Positions 9,268-17,668 of a stretch of 54,797 nt of DNA are shown in pieces (position 1 is the first letter of the stretch; every line of letters begins with the position of its first letter). Source of the stretch: an uncultured Eubacterium sp. (GTDB lineage Bacteria > Bacillota > Clostridia > Lachnospirales > Lachnospiraceae); contig CAJTTQ010000007.1 of NCBI GenBank assembly GCA_910579145.1, forward strand, positions 1 through 54,797. Direction: 5' to 3'. Made by a program: the position numbers and the translations under genes. The notes under the pieces are model-generated. The model worked only from the letters and a program-made list of their open reading frames with translations. It was not told the origin of the DNA and ran no database searches.

Positions 9268-10032
9268 TCAGGGTAAGGCGATCCGCCCATCGGGATCTTT
9301 CCCCGCCACATAATACATGCGTTCCTCCTGTTCCCCCGGCATCCGCTCCAGATCCTCTCCGTAACATCTATACAGAGTAAGTCCCGCCTGGAAAAGAAGG
9401 TCCTCCACTTCCTCCCTGGAATACGCGCGCTGCCTGTGGCACTCATCGTAGCGTTCATACAGGCCGCCCTCCTCCCGTAAGAGAAACATTGTTACCAAAT
9501 ATTCATTTATCTTTTCCACCCGGTCGTATGTATTTTCCCATATTACCGAATAGTCGCCACCGTCTTCAAACCGCACGGCATCACCTAAGATCACGCGGTA
9601 ACAGTACTCCGTCTTCATATCGAACACAAATATCCCGTCATCATCGAGATTTTCATATACACACCGAAATGCCGCCAGCAGATCCTCTTCGCGCAGCAGG
9701 TAATTGACAGAGTCACATATACATAGTACCACATCTGCCGGTTTATGCAACGAAAAATCTCTCATATCCTGATTCAGATACAAAATCTCTTGATCCTCTT
9801 CTTTTTTCTCCATCGCGCGGGCCAGCATATCAGGAGAGAGGTCAATCCCAGTCACTTCGTACCCGGCCTCGCAAAACCGCCCCGTCATCTCTCCGGTCCC
9901 GCACCCCAGTTCACACAAATGTCCTCCCGTTTTCCCGTGTTTGCCCAGCTCGCGGCGCAGCCGTTGAAACCACTCACCGTACGGTATGTCTGACATAACA
10001 GAATCATATACGACAGAAAATTCCTCATACAT
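9268..10032 (-). CDS. Class I SAM-dependent methyltransferase
   Basis: A 254-residue cytoplasmic protein with a Rossmann-fold methyltransferase core. Motif I is CELGCGTGEMTGRF (about 40-53), the acidic end of beta-2 is GIDLSPDML, and motif IV is VVLCICDSVNYLL. The layout resembles YqeM-like and CypM-like methyltransferases whose substrates are generally unknown. The C-terminal half (YERYDECHRQRAYSREEVEDLL) is typical of the family. It begins 14 bases after addA and is probably co-transcribed; nothing in the sequence tells the substrate. Confidence 0.8.
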   Translation of the reverse strand: MYEEFSVVYDSVMSDIPYGEWFQRLRRELGKHGKTGGHLCELGCGTGEMTGRFCEAGYEVTGIDLSPDMLARAMEKKEEDQEILYLNQDMRDFSLHKPADVVLCICDSVNYLLREEDLLAAFRCVYENLDDDGIFVFDMKTEYCYRVILGDAVRFEDGGDYSVIWENTYDRVEKINEYLVTMFLLREEGGLYERYDECHRQRAYSREEVEDLLFQAGLTLYRCYGEDLERMPGEQEERMYYVAGKDPDGRIALP

Positions 10033-10046
10033 CTTCCTATATTTCC

Positions 10047-13000
10047 TTACACCGTAATCTCCTCATTCAACGAGAATGAATACAGCACCTTTCTCACGAC
10101 TTTCTTTTTTAATATGCCTTCGAGCGCCTTCGCGTACAATTCCATCTGCATGCGGTAACGCCCGGCAAGTACATCTTCCTGTCCGGCCTCGAGATGATCG
10201 GTCTTATAATCCAGCAGGACAATACCTTCTTCCGTCTCGTAAAAAGCATCCATGATCCCCTGGACTAAAACGGTATCCTCACTGTCGCAATCCGGCAGCA
10301 CCTCCCCAGCGCGCACACCAATGACAAATGGCTGTTCCCGAAACAGCCTGCCATCCGCCTTCGCGGCCTTTACCTCCTGTCCGAGCGGCGACTTTAGGAA
10401 AACGGCAATCTTACCCGGACGGATCAACGAAACATCTTCCTTCCGAATCCTGCCTGCCTCCGCCAGATCACGCAGCTGCGCCTCCACATCTGACGCCGAA
10501 GATATGCTGGAAAAATCGAGCGACGCCATCACCTGATGCCAAACCGTACCGTAGCCGGCCCCGGCAGCCGCGTTCTCCTGCCCTCCGCCATCCTTAGCAA
10601 AACCGGGAACAGGCGGTTCCTCTGCATCAAATATGCGCACACCCGCATTTTTAGGCTCCCCGCTATCGATTTCTTCCATCGAGCGCCTCTTGATCTCCGA
10701 GACGGTAAGCTTCGTCGGAACGATAGGTTTCGTCGGAACGATAGGTTTCGTCGGAACGATAGGTTTCGTCGGAACGGTAGATTCCGTCGGAATAGGTTCC
10801 GTCTCCCCACTCTCAAAGTACTCGTCCATAAATGCAAGTGTCGCCCTGATCTTCTCATCATAAACAAAAGATGTGTCAAAATTGTTTAACATAACCTCAT
10901 CGATTACAAGATCCGCCTGCCGTCTGACCTCTCTCTCCTCCAACTGGGCAAATCTGATCCCATGTACCGAAAAGAGCTTATTTCCCCGGATGGCCGGCAG
11001 CACCCAGTCAAAATAACTCTTCGCCCGGATCCGCTGAAAGTAATTGGTGGAAGCCGGTACTTGGTCCTCCTCCCCGAATCCGACGAGAACAAGCTTCTCT
11101 TTTGCCCGCGTCATCGCGACATAGAGGACCCTCAGTTCCTCCCCCAGTCCCTCCAGCGCATTCATACGCGAAAGAGAGCGATAAAAGACATTATTTACCG
11201 AAATACCCCGGTCGTTATCGACGACACGGGACGCGATGCCGAACGACGGATTTACCATAAGAAAAGAACCGTTATCCTTCCCCGTCATCCCCCGTCCCAT
11301 GCCGGCTATGATACAAACTGGAAATTCCAGCCCCTTACTCTTATGGATCGTCATGATCCGCACGACATTATCCCTGTCTCCCAGCAGATTTGCCTCCCCG
11401 AGATCCTCCTCCCTCTTTTTGATGCCGCTGATATACCGCACGAACTGGTACAGACCGCGGTAAGATGTCTGATCAAACTCCCTCGCCCGCTCCCACAGCA
11501 TATCGAGGTTCGCTTTTCTCTGCACGCCGTTTTTCATTGCCATAAAGATATGATCGATGTGTGTGCAGTCGTAAATATCCTGTATCATATCCGCCACGGT
11601 CACATACGTCATCTTTTGGCGGAACCGGTTGAGCAGATCCAAGAAAGTATGGATCTTCCCCACAAGTTCTTCTGGCAGCTGCGTACGGCCGCTAGACGCC
11701 TCCAAAAGAGAATCATAAAAATCCCGCTTCTTATCCCGTCCGCGTATAACTGCCAGCTCCTCATCCGAAAAATCAAACATCGGACTCCTCAGCACTGCTG
11801 CCAGGGGAATGTCCTGTCTGGGATTGTCGATAATATGGAACAGATTTACCATCACCGAAATCTCTCGCGTATCAAAAAAACCTTTCGTATTTTCCATATG
11901 TACGGGGATCCCTTCGGATGCCAGGACGTCGTAGATCTGCTGGCCGATCGCTTTCGTACTTCTGGCAAGGATCACGATATCCCCATATTTCGCCCGCCGG
12001 TATCTGCCATCGTCATACACATAAAGCGGATGTTTCGATCCGGTATATTCTTCGATCAGTCCGGCGATCACCTTTCCCTCGTAACTGCCTTCCTCCGCGC
12101 TGGACACGCGGTCTTTTGCCTTATCCATCTTACTCAGTACATATACGTCGATCTGATCGGCCGTTCTGTGCTCCGTCGGCGGAAAATCTGCCCCGAGGCG
12201 CAGCTTTGCCTTCTCATCATACGCGACGCCGCCTAGTTCTGGGTGCATGATCTTTTCAAACACCGCGTTCGTCCCCTCGAGCACGACATCCCGGCTTCGA
12301 AAGTTCTGGTTCAGGGTGACGAGCCGGGAGGCTTCCACCTCTTCCGCCCCTACAGAACCTTCGGTTCTGTATCGATTCAGCTTTTCCAGGAACAGTTCGG
12401 GACACGCCATTCGGAACCGGTATATACTCTGCTTGATGTCCCCTACCATAAAACGGTTATGGTCCGATGCCACGCTGCTCATGAGCATCTCCTGCACCTG
12501 ATTGCTGTCCTGATACTCATCCATCATGATCTCCACAAATTGCCCTGAAAGTTCCTCGGCGGCCTCCGTGCGGCGTATCGTCCCGTCCTCCTCCCGTTGA
12601 ACGAGGATCTCCAGTGCCAGCTGTTCGAGGTCGTCAAAGTCCACGATCCCTTTTTCACTTTTTTTTGCCCGGTACCGTTCCATAAATTCGAGCGTCAGAT
12701 CCACAAAGGCGACGATCATCCCCCGCATACCCGCTAACTGCCCGAGCTGGTCACTCAGTGTCTGGTCAAACAGCTCCGCCCGGAGTGACTTCACCGCATC
12801 CTTCACCGCATCCCGCATGCGTTTGACCGCTTTCTTTTTTTCCTCATCGACATCGGGCATCTTCTTTCCCGACAGCCTTTTCCACGCCACCAGGCCGATT
12901 CTCCTCCCCATTTCCTCGTACTCTCCGACCTCACACAGGCTCTCCATCTGCGCCAGGTCGTCAGCGACCGCCTCCCGATAATGAATGGGGCCGTCCGGCT

Positions 13001-13712
13001 GTTCACACAGGGCGATCATCCCGCGGCACTCCTCACAGATCCCCTCCAGCAGATGATGCACGTACTCCATATTTTCCCTCATAAATGCCGACTGCCGCAG
13101 TTCCTCTTCGGTCTCCATACCGACAAACGCTTTCATCCGCTCGAGAAAATTCGCGGGAAACGGATCGCTGACCGCGATCTCATACAGAGACAGAACGATG
13201 TCCTCGATCTCCGCATCTCCTTTGACAAAACGGCTCATCACGGCCATCTGCAAAAACTCCCCGTCCGCTTCTGTATATTTTTCCTCTAACATCTGCTGCA
13301 ATACATCTGATTTCACAAGCGAAAGTTCACTTTCATTTCCCACACGGTACGACGGATCCGCGCCGATGCGGTGAAAATAATTTTTGATCACTGTGCCGCA
13401 GAATTTATGGATCGTGGAAATCTGCGCCATCGGGACGAGCATGATCTGCCTCTGCAGATGCTCGTTATCCGGATCGTCTGCCAGCGCCTTCTCGAGCGCC
13501 CTCTGCAGCCGCTCCTTCATCTGAGATGCCGCCGCCTCGGTAAAGGTCACGATCACAAACTCATCGACACTGGCCGGATGATCCCTATCCATAATACGCG
13601 ATAGGATACGCTGCACGAGCACAGCCGTCTTTCCCGACCCCGCCGCCGCCGACACAAGGATATTACAATCCCTCAGATCGATCACCTGTTTTTGTTCTCT
13701 CGTCCATTCCAT
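10047..13712 (-). CDS. addA: ATP-dependent helicase/nuclease subunit A (AddA)
   Basis: AddA is the UvrD-like helicase and 3'-strand nuclease of the AddAB double-strand-break repair complex. The start at 13712 (MEWTREQKQVI) has AAGGAG nine bases upstream and matches AddA N-termini; an upstream in-frame GTG at 13739 has no good site. The product is about 1221 residues. Walker A AAAGSGKT lies at about residue 22. Other helicase motifs are MMDEYQDSN, VGDIKQSIYRFR, LNQNFRSR, MTIHKSKGLEFP and RVLYVAMTRAKEK. The C-terminal RecB-family nuclease carries GIMDAFYETEEG and LLDYKTD about 50 residues from the end. A tandem VPTKPI repeat sits in the linker before the nuclease domain. addB precedes it by 30 bases. 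Confidence 0.95.
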   Translation of the reverse strand: MEWTREQKQVIDLRDCNILVSAAAGSGKTAVLVQRILSRIMDRDHPASVDEFVIVTFTEAAASQMKERLQRALEKALADDPDNEHLQRQIMLVPMAQISTIHKFCGTVIKNYFHRIGADPSYRVGNESELSLVKSDVLQQMLEEKYTEADGEFLQMAVMSRFVKGDAEIEDIVLSLYEIAVSDPFPANFLERMKAFVGMETEEELRQSAFMRENMEYVHHLLEGICEECRGMIALCEQPDGPIHYREAVADDLAQMESLCEVGEYEEMGRRIGLVAWKRLSGKKMPDVDEEKKKAVKRMRDAVKDAVKSLRAELFDQTLSDQLGQLAGMRGMIVAFVDLTLEFMERYRAKKSEKGIVDFDDLEQLALEILVQREEDGTIRRTEAAEELSGQFVEIMMDEYQDSNQVQEMLMSSVASDHNRFMVGDIKQSIYRFRMACPELFLEKLNRYRTEGSVGAEEVEASRLVTLNQNFRSRDVVLEGTNAVFEKIMHPELGGVAYDEKAKLRLGADFPPTEHRTADQIDVYVLSKMDKAKDRVSSAEEGSYEGKVIAGLIEEYTGSKHPLYVYDDGRYRRAKYGDIVILARSTKAIGQQIYDVLASEGIPVHMENTKGFFDTREISVMVNLFHIIDNPRQDIPLAAVLRSPMFDFSDEELAVIRGRDKKRDFYDSLLEASSGRTQLPEELVGKIHTFLDLLNRFRQKMTYVTVADMIQDIYDCTHIDHIFMAMKNGVQRKANLDMLWERAREFDQTSYRGLYQFVRYISGIKKREEDLGEANLLGDRDNVVRIMTIHKSKGLEFPVCIIAGMGRGMTGKDNGSFLMVNPSFGIASRVVDNDRGISVNNVFYRSLSRMNALEGLGEELRVLYVAMTRAKEKLVLVGFGEEDQVPASTNYFQRIRAKSYFDWVLPAIRGNKLFSVHGIRFAQLEEREVRRQADLVIDEVMLNNFDTSFVYDEKIRATLAFMDEYFESGETEPIPTESTVPTKPIVPTKPIVPTKPIVPTKLTVSEIKRRSMEEIDSGEPKNAGVRIFDAEEPPVPGFAKDGGGQENAAAGAGYGTVWHQVMASLDFSSISSASDVEAQLRDLAEAGRIRKEDVSLIRPGKIAVFLKSPLGQEVKAAKADGRLFREQPFVIGVRAGEVLPDCDSEDTVLVQGIMDAFYETEEGIVLLDYKTDHLEAGQEDVLAGRYRMQMELYAKALEGILKKKVVRKVLYSFSLNEEITV
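10711..10800. repeat. 18-bp minisatellite inside addA
   Basis: Three perfect copies of an 18-bp unit (ttcgtcggaacgataggt) start at 10711, 10729 and 10747. A fourth (10765) has two changes and a fifth (10783) is degenerate. The unit is a multiple of three, so the reading frame is kept and the minus strand encodes repeated VPTKPI. It lies in the linker between the helicase and nuclease parts of AddA. Confidence 0.95.
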
Positions 13713-13742
13713 CTGCACACTCTCCTTGATCTCTTCCACAGC

Positions 13743-16700
13743 CTACAAACTGCCTTCCCTGTCATCAAGCTCCCGGCATCGCTGTGCCATCTCGCTTCGC
13801 TCCATGCCGCAGACCCCGCGCAGTCCGCAGTAATCACACCCCGTCTCATTTCCCATGCGGTACGGACTGACCTCGATATTTCCCTCCATGATCTCCTTTC
13901 CAAATCCAGCCGCCACATCGAGTGTATGCGCCATAACAGTTCCCCACTGCTCTCCGTCCATGATCTTCGAAAACCGGCCAAAATCCCCCTTCGTTGTAAC
14001 ACTGACGGGAATACAGGCAGACTTTACACCGGATTCCAAATATCCGTTCACGCCGAATACGGAATCAAATTTCTGCAATACGTCCGTACTCTGGTTTACA
14101 TACCCGTCACACCTGTACTCGGTGAGCATCTTCTCTGCCAGCCCATCGGCTTCCTCCTCATGTTCTATTCGGATCACCGGATCTTTCACATAGTAATAAA
14201 GCATGCCCGCCGGGACGATCTTTTTATCCGGGTGCTTCTTCTGCTCCATATCCATCGCCGCCGCCATGTACAGGACAAGCTGCATCTGTAAGCCGTGAAA
14301 CACCGAACTCATGGAAAATTTCACCCCGCCGGTCTTATAATCCACGACCTTTACATACACGTTCTCATCATCTTCATATGTATCAATCCGGTCTATCACA
14401 CCGGAAAACATAAGTTTTTTTTCACCATCGAGAGAAATCTTCATGCTGGGCAGATCGTCGTGGTACGAAAATCCGGCCTCACAGTACTCCTGCTCAAACG
14501 CGCCGCGCCGCATCTGCTCCGAAATCGCCCAAACCGTACGGTTCATCATGCGTTTGATCCTTGTGATCATATACTCGATACGCTTTGACTGGCAAAATAG
14601 CACGTCGCGGTAACCTCCCGTCACCTCTTCCACGCACGCATCGACGAGCGTTTCGATCTGTCCTTCCTCCAGATCCCGCCAGCGAAGATCCTTTTCCCTC
14701 ATGCGGTCCGACAATACCTGGAGCGTATGGTGTACGACGTTCCCGAAATCCGGTGCCGCCACTGTATATTCCTGCCGCTCGCGCAGGGCCAGGCCGTACA
14801 GGATAAAGTAGGCAAACGGGCATTTCGCAAACTGTTCCAGCTTCGTAATGCTGCCGTATAATTCATCTCCGTACAGATACTCGAGCGCCTGAGCCGAGAG
14901 CTTTCCTTCCTTTTTCACCGCTATGCTGGCATCGAGCGCGCGCCGCAGCCACGCCATATCCTTACGTTTTTTATAGTAACTCCAAAGTTCCCACCACGTT
15001 TCTTTTTCCTCGCCGGTACGGATTTCCTCCGATACAAAACCGGACAGCAAAAATGAGAGCCCCCGGTCTGTCCCGAGCAGCGCCTCAGTTCTGTTTTTGG
15101 CGTTTTCATCCGTTTCTATTTTAATTTTCGGAAATATCTTCCGTATCTTTGTCAGTACATATGACTCCTGCCTGCCTTTACTGTCCCCACTGCTCTCACT
15201 ATAGGTAAAAAAGAGCCTCTCCGATGGTTTCGTAAAGATCAGGTAGAGATAAAACAAATCATTGGCCGCCTTTTTCGTTCCGCTCGGCGCGAGCGCGATC
15301 CCCATCTGCTCGATCTTTTTGCGCTCCCTCGAATTGACAATGCCGGGCGCCTGCATGCCGCCCGGAATCATATCGTCACTAAATCCCACAAAAAATAAGA
15401 CTTTCACATCTTTTAAACGCGTCCGGTGTATATCACCGACCACGACCTGGTCCGGCTGGGGCGGGATAAATCCGACAAGCCCTTCGGAAATACCCGCCGC
15501 CAAGATCTTTCGATACTCCTCGATGCTCACGACCTCGTCTCCCATCAGCTCCACCATTTCATCGAGCAGCGCGACGACCACCGCATATACGCTCTCGTAC
15601 TCTTTCGCCAGCATATCTTCTCCGCTGCGGGCAAACACCTCACTCTGTGCCAGCATGTTATGATACACATCCTGCCGCACCAGAAAACCATACAGCGCTT
15701 TCGTAAATTGTGCGACGGTCTTCTTTCCCCCGCCAAGTTCGGTAAACAGCTCCCGCAGGCAGTCGCACACCTTCGCCCGCATCGCATTGACCTCCTCGAG
15801 GGAAATCTTTGCGATCTCATGCTCCCACTCCTTTTCATAAGCGGAGAACCCCCGTTTCCCCGCTGCCAGTACATAGTTCTCAAATAAATCCGCCTCGTCC
15901 CGCGTCAGTGGCGAAAGACCACATCTCAAAAAGCGGAACGTGCTCTCATAATCCATATTGGTCAGATACATTTCCAACACAGCCTGTATCATCTCCGCGA
16001 TCCAGTTCGCGCCGATATTTTTTTTCGCATCGAGGAAATAGCGGATGCCCATTTTAGAAAACTCCCGTGAGAGCACCTGTTCATAGGCCGTCATATCGCC
16101 TGCGATGACGGCGATATCCTCAAATCCATACCCCTTTTTGGCCGTCAGCCACCAAATGCTGCGCGCGACATACGCCGCCTCATCCTGTGGTTTTTTCCCG
16201 ATATACAGACCGAGTTCCTCCGTCGGCTCCGGCCAGACTCCGGCGGGATAACAAAACAGGTTTTTTTCCAGAAAAGCCAGCTCTCCCCCCTCGGAAAACC
16301 GGTAGGGCCTCTTTTCCTCTCCCCGTCCTGTCATAACAGGCGGCCGTACTTCAACCGGGATGCGGTTCGCCATACGCGTGAGCGTCCGCACCGTCTCCTC
16401 ACTGATCTGAAAAATATGCCGCCGCTTTCCTGTCGAATCTGTCGCCACCGTCACATACAGATCCTCGCACAGCGCTAACAGCCTCTCGATCAATCCGTAC
16501 TGTGTCGGTGTAAACCCCGTAAACCCATCGAGGCAGATGACGGATCCACGGATCCCTTCCATCTCGTGCACAATGTCCGTCAGCTGGACGATCAGCTCCT
16601 CCGCCATCATATAGACATCGCCCATCTTCTCCTTAAAGCACTCATAGATCAGCCGTATATCATCAAATTTGCAGCCCAGTTCCGACAGCTTCCCAAACTG

Positions 16701-17114
16701 TTCCTCACTACAGATCCCATACTGCTCCAACTCACAGAGGAACGATTTGCACTCATCCAGAAAACCGGGTTTATCAATCCCCTTTTTAAAATAGGTCAGC
16801 CGGTCTTTCTGCTCCGAAAACACTTTCCGCAAAAGCATTGTCTTTCCCATATCTTCCAGGATCGTCCGTTCCTTCGCCGGAAGCTGTTCGAACACCCGGA
16901 ACGCGAGCCGGTGAAAACTGAGGACATCGATATTCAGTATTCCGCTGCCCCCGCTTTTGTCCACCAGGGTCTTCTGCGTCTCCAGCGTAAACTGATCCGG
17001 CACGAGGATAAAATACTGCTTATCCCTGTGTTCTGCCGCTTCCTTTCCCATCATATCATATAGAAACGTACTCTTTCCGCTCCCGGCACTTCCAAACACA
17101 AATTGTAACGCCAT
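13743..17114 (-). CDS. addB: ATP-dependent helicase/nuclease subunit B (AddB)
   Basis: AddB partners AddA; it carries a helicase-like fold that scans for Chi and a Fe-S-stapled nuclease domain cutting the 5' strand. The protein is about 1123 residues, the usual size. It has an N-terminal P-loop GSAGSGKS (about 7-14), a nuclease motif VVDYKTGG with Asp near 925, and the Fe-S cysteines: one in FAKCPFAYF near 765 and three in CDYCGLRGVC near 1093-1102, the C-x2-C-x5-C spacing of AddB. Two ATGs are adjacent; the second (17114) is six bases from AGGAG. It heads the long minus-strand run and is divergent from the gene at 17213. Confidence 0.95.
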   Translation of the reverse strand: MALQFVFGSAGSGKSTFLYDMMGKEAAEHRDKQYFILVPDQFTLETQKTLVDKSGGSGILNIDVLSFHRLAFRVFEQLPAKERTILEDMGKTMLLRKVFSEQKDRLTYFKKGIDKPGFLDECKSFLCELEQYGICSEEQFGKLSELGCKFDDIRLIYECFKEKMGDVYMMAEELIVQLTDIVHEMEGIRGSVICLDGFTGFTPTQYGLIERLLALCEDLYVTVATDSTGKRRHIFQISEETVRTLTRMANRIPVEVRPPVMTGRGEEKRPYRFSEGGELAFLEKNLFCYPAGVWPEPTEELGLYIGKKPQDEAAYVARSIWWLTAKKGYGFEDIAVIAGDMTAYEQVLSREFSKMGIRYFLDAKKNIGANWIAEMIQAVLEMYLTNMDYESTFRFLRCGLSPLTRDEADLFENYVLAAGKRGFSAYEKEWEHEIAKISLEEVNAMRAKVCDCLRELFTELGGGKKTVAQFTKALYGFLVRQDVYHNMLAQSEVFARSGEDMLAKEYESVYAVVVALLDEMVELMGDEVVSIEEYRKILAAGISEGLVGFIPPQPDQVVVGDIHRTRLKDVKVLFFVGFSDDMIPGGMQAPGIVNSRERKKIEQMGIALAPSGTKKAANDLFYLYLIFTKPSERLFFTYSESSGDSKGRQESYVLTKIRKIFPKIKIETDENAKNRTEALLGTDRGLSFLLSGFVSEEIRTGEEKETWWELWSYYKKRKDMAWLRRALDASIAVKKEGKLSAQALEYLYGDELYGSITKLEQFAKCPFAYFILYGLALRERQEYTVAAPDFGNVVHHTLQVLSDRMREKDLRWRDLEEGQIETLVDACVEEVTGGYRDVLFCQSKRIEYMITRIKRMMNRTVWAISEQMRRGAFEQEYCEAGFSYHDDLPSMKISLDGEKKLMFSGVIDRIDTYEDDENVYVKVVDYKTGGVKFSMSSVFHGLQMQLVLYMAAAMDMEQKKHPDKKIVPAGMLYYYVKDPVIRIEHEEEADGLAEKMLTEYRCDGYVNQSTDVLQKFDSVFGVNGYLESGVKSACIPVSVTTKGDFGRFSKIMDGEQWGTVMAHTLDVAAGFGKEIMEGNIEVSPYRMGNETGCDYCGLRGVCGMERSEMAQRCRELDDREGSL

Positions 17115-17162
17115 CATCTTCTCCTATCAAAAAATCGGTTCTATTTCCCATCCCGCCCTCAT

Positions 17163-17168
17163 ATAATA
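17163..17168 (+). promoter_or_regulatory. Possible -10 element in the addB / 17213 divergent region
   Basis: The 98-base gap between the divergent starts contains a TATAAT on the plus strand and overlapping TATATT/TATTAT on the minus strand. Neither has a convincing -35 (plus: TTCTAT 18 bases upstream; minus: TTTATG 17 upstream of TACTAT). The gene at 17213 has a strong AAGGGGGA ribosome binding site nine to ten bases before its ATG. Confidence 0.35.
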
Positions 17169-17212
17169 TAGTAAGATGGAATCTACACTCCATAAAAGGG
17201 GGAATTATCCAA

Positions 17213-17668
17213 ATGTCCAAAACAAAAATTGTCGTACTTCAAATGAAAGAACTCGTATATACCGGTATTTTCGTGGGACTTGGCATACTACTGGTCATAC
17301 TTCTCATTGTCATGTTTTACCCGTCCGGCGATGAGGATTCCGCCCAGGAGGTGGGTTCACAGGCGGCGGAAACAAACAGCTACACACCCGGTATCTATAA
17401 CTCCCAAATGCAGCTCGGCGACACCACGCTGAACCTCGAAGTCGTCGTGGACGAAAACCAGATCAAATCGGTCGCTTTTGTCAATCTGGATGAATCCGTC
17501 ACCACGATGTATCCTCTGGTAAAACCATCTTTGGAATATCTGGAAGAGGAACTCGTAGCCGGCAAACCGATCGGGGAGATCGCCGTCAATGAAAAAAGTA
17601 AATATACACAGGCCATGCTCATCGACGGCATCAAAAATGCCTTAAAAAAAGCAGAAGTTAAAAAATAG
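17213..17668 (+). CDS. Membrane-anchored FMN-binding-like small protein
   Basis: A 151-residue protein with a short cytoplasmic N-terminus, one membrane helix (about 14-41), an acidic linker and an extracellular domain (about 55-150). The domain (YTPGIYNSQMQLGDTTLNLEV, then DGIKNALKKA at the end) resembles the FMN-binding fold seen in RnfG/NqrC and in small lipoproteins. It lacks the SGAT flavinylation motif, so flavin attachment is doubtful. Function is not known. It is divergent from addB and its last 11 bases overlap the end of nadE, which converges on it. Identification as FMN_bind-like is an inference from pattern only. Confidence 0.6.
   Translation: MSKTKIVVLQMKELVYTGIFVGLGILLVILLIVMFYPSGDEDSAQEVGSQAAETNSYTPGIYNSQMQLGDTTLNLEVVVDENQIKSVAFVNLDESVTTMYPLVKPSLEYLEEELVAGKPIGEIAVNEKSKYTQAMLIDGIKNALKKAEVKK

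Noticed and set aside
10711..10800. Short direct repeats as a CRISPR array
   Set aside because: The units are contiguous with no spacers and lie in frame within addA.
10962..12236. A 424-codon plus-strand open frame opposite addA
   Set aside because: It is entirely antisense to the conserved helicase region of addA, has no ribosome binding site, and gives a His/Arg/Pro-rich product typical of shadow frames in GC-balanced genes.
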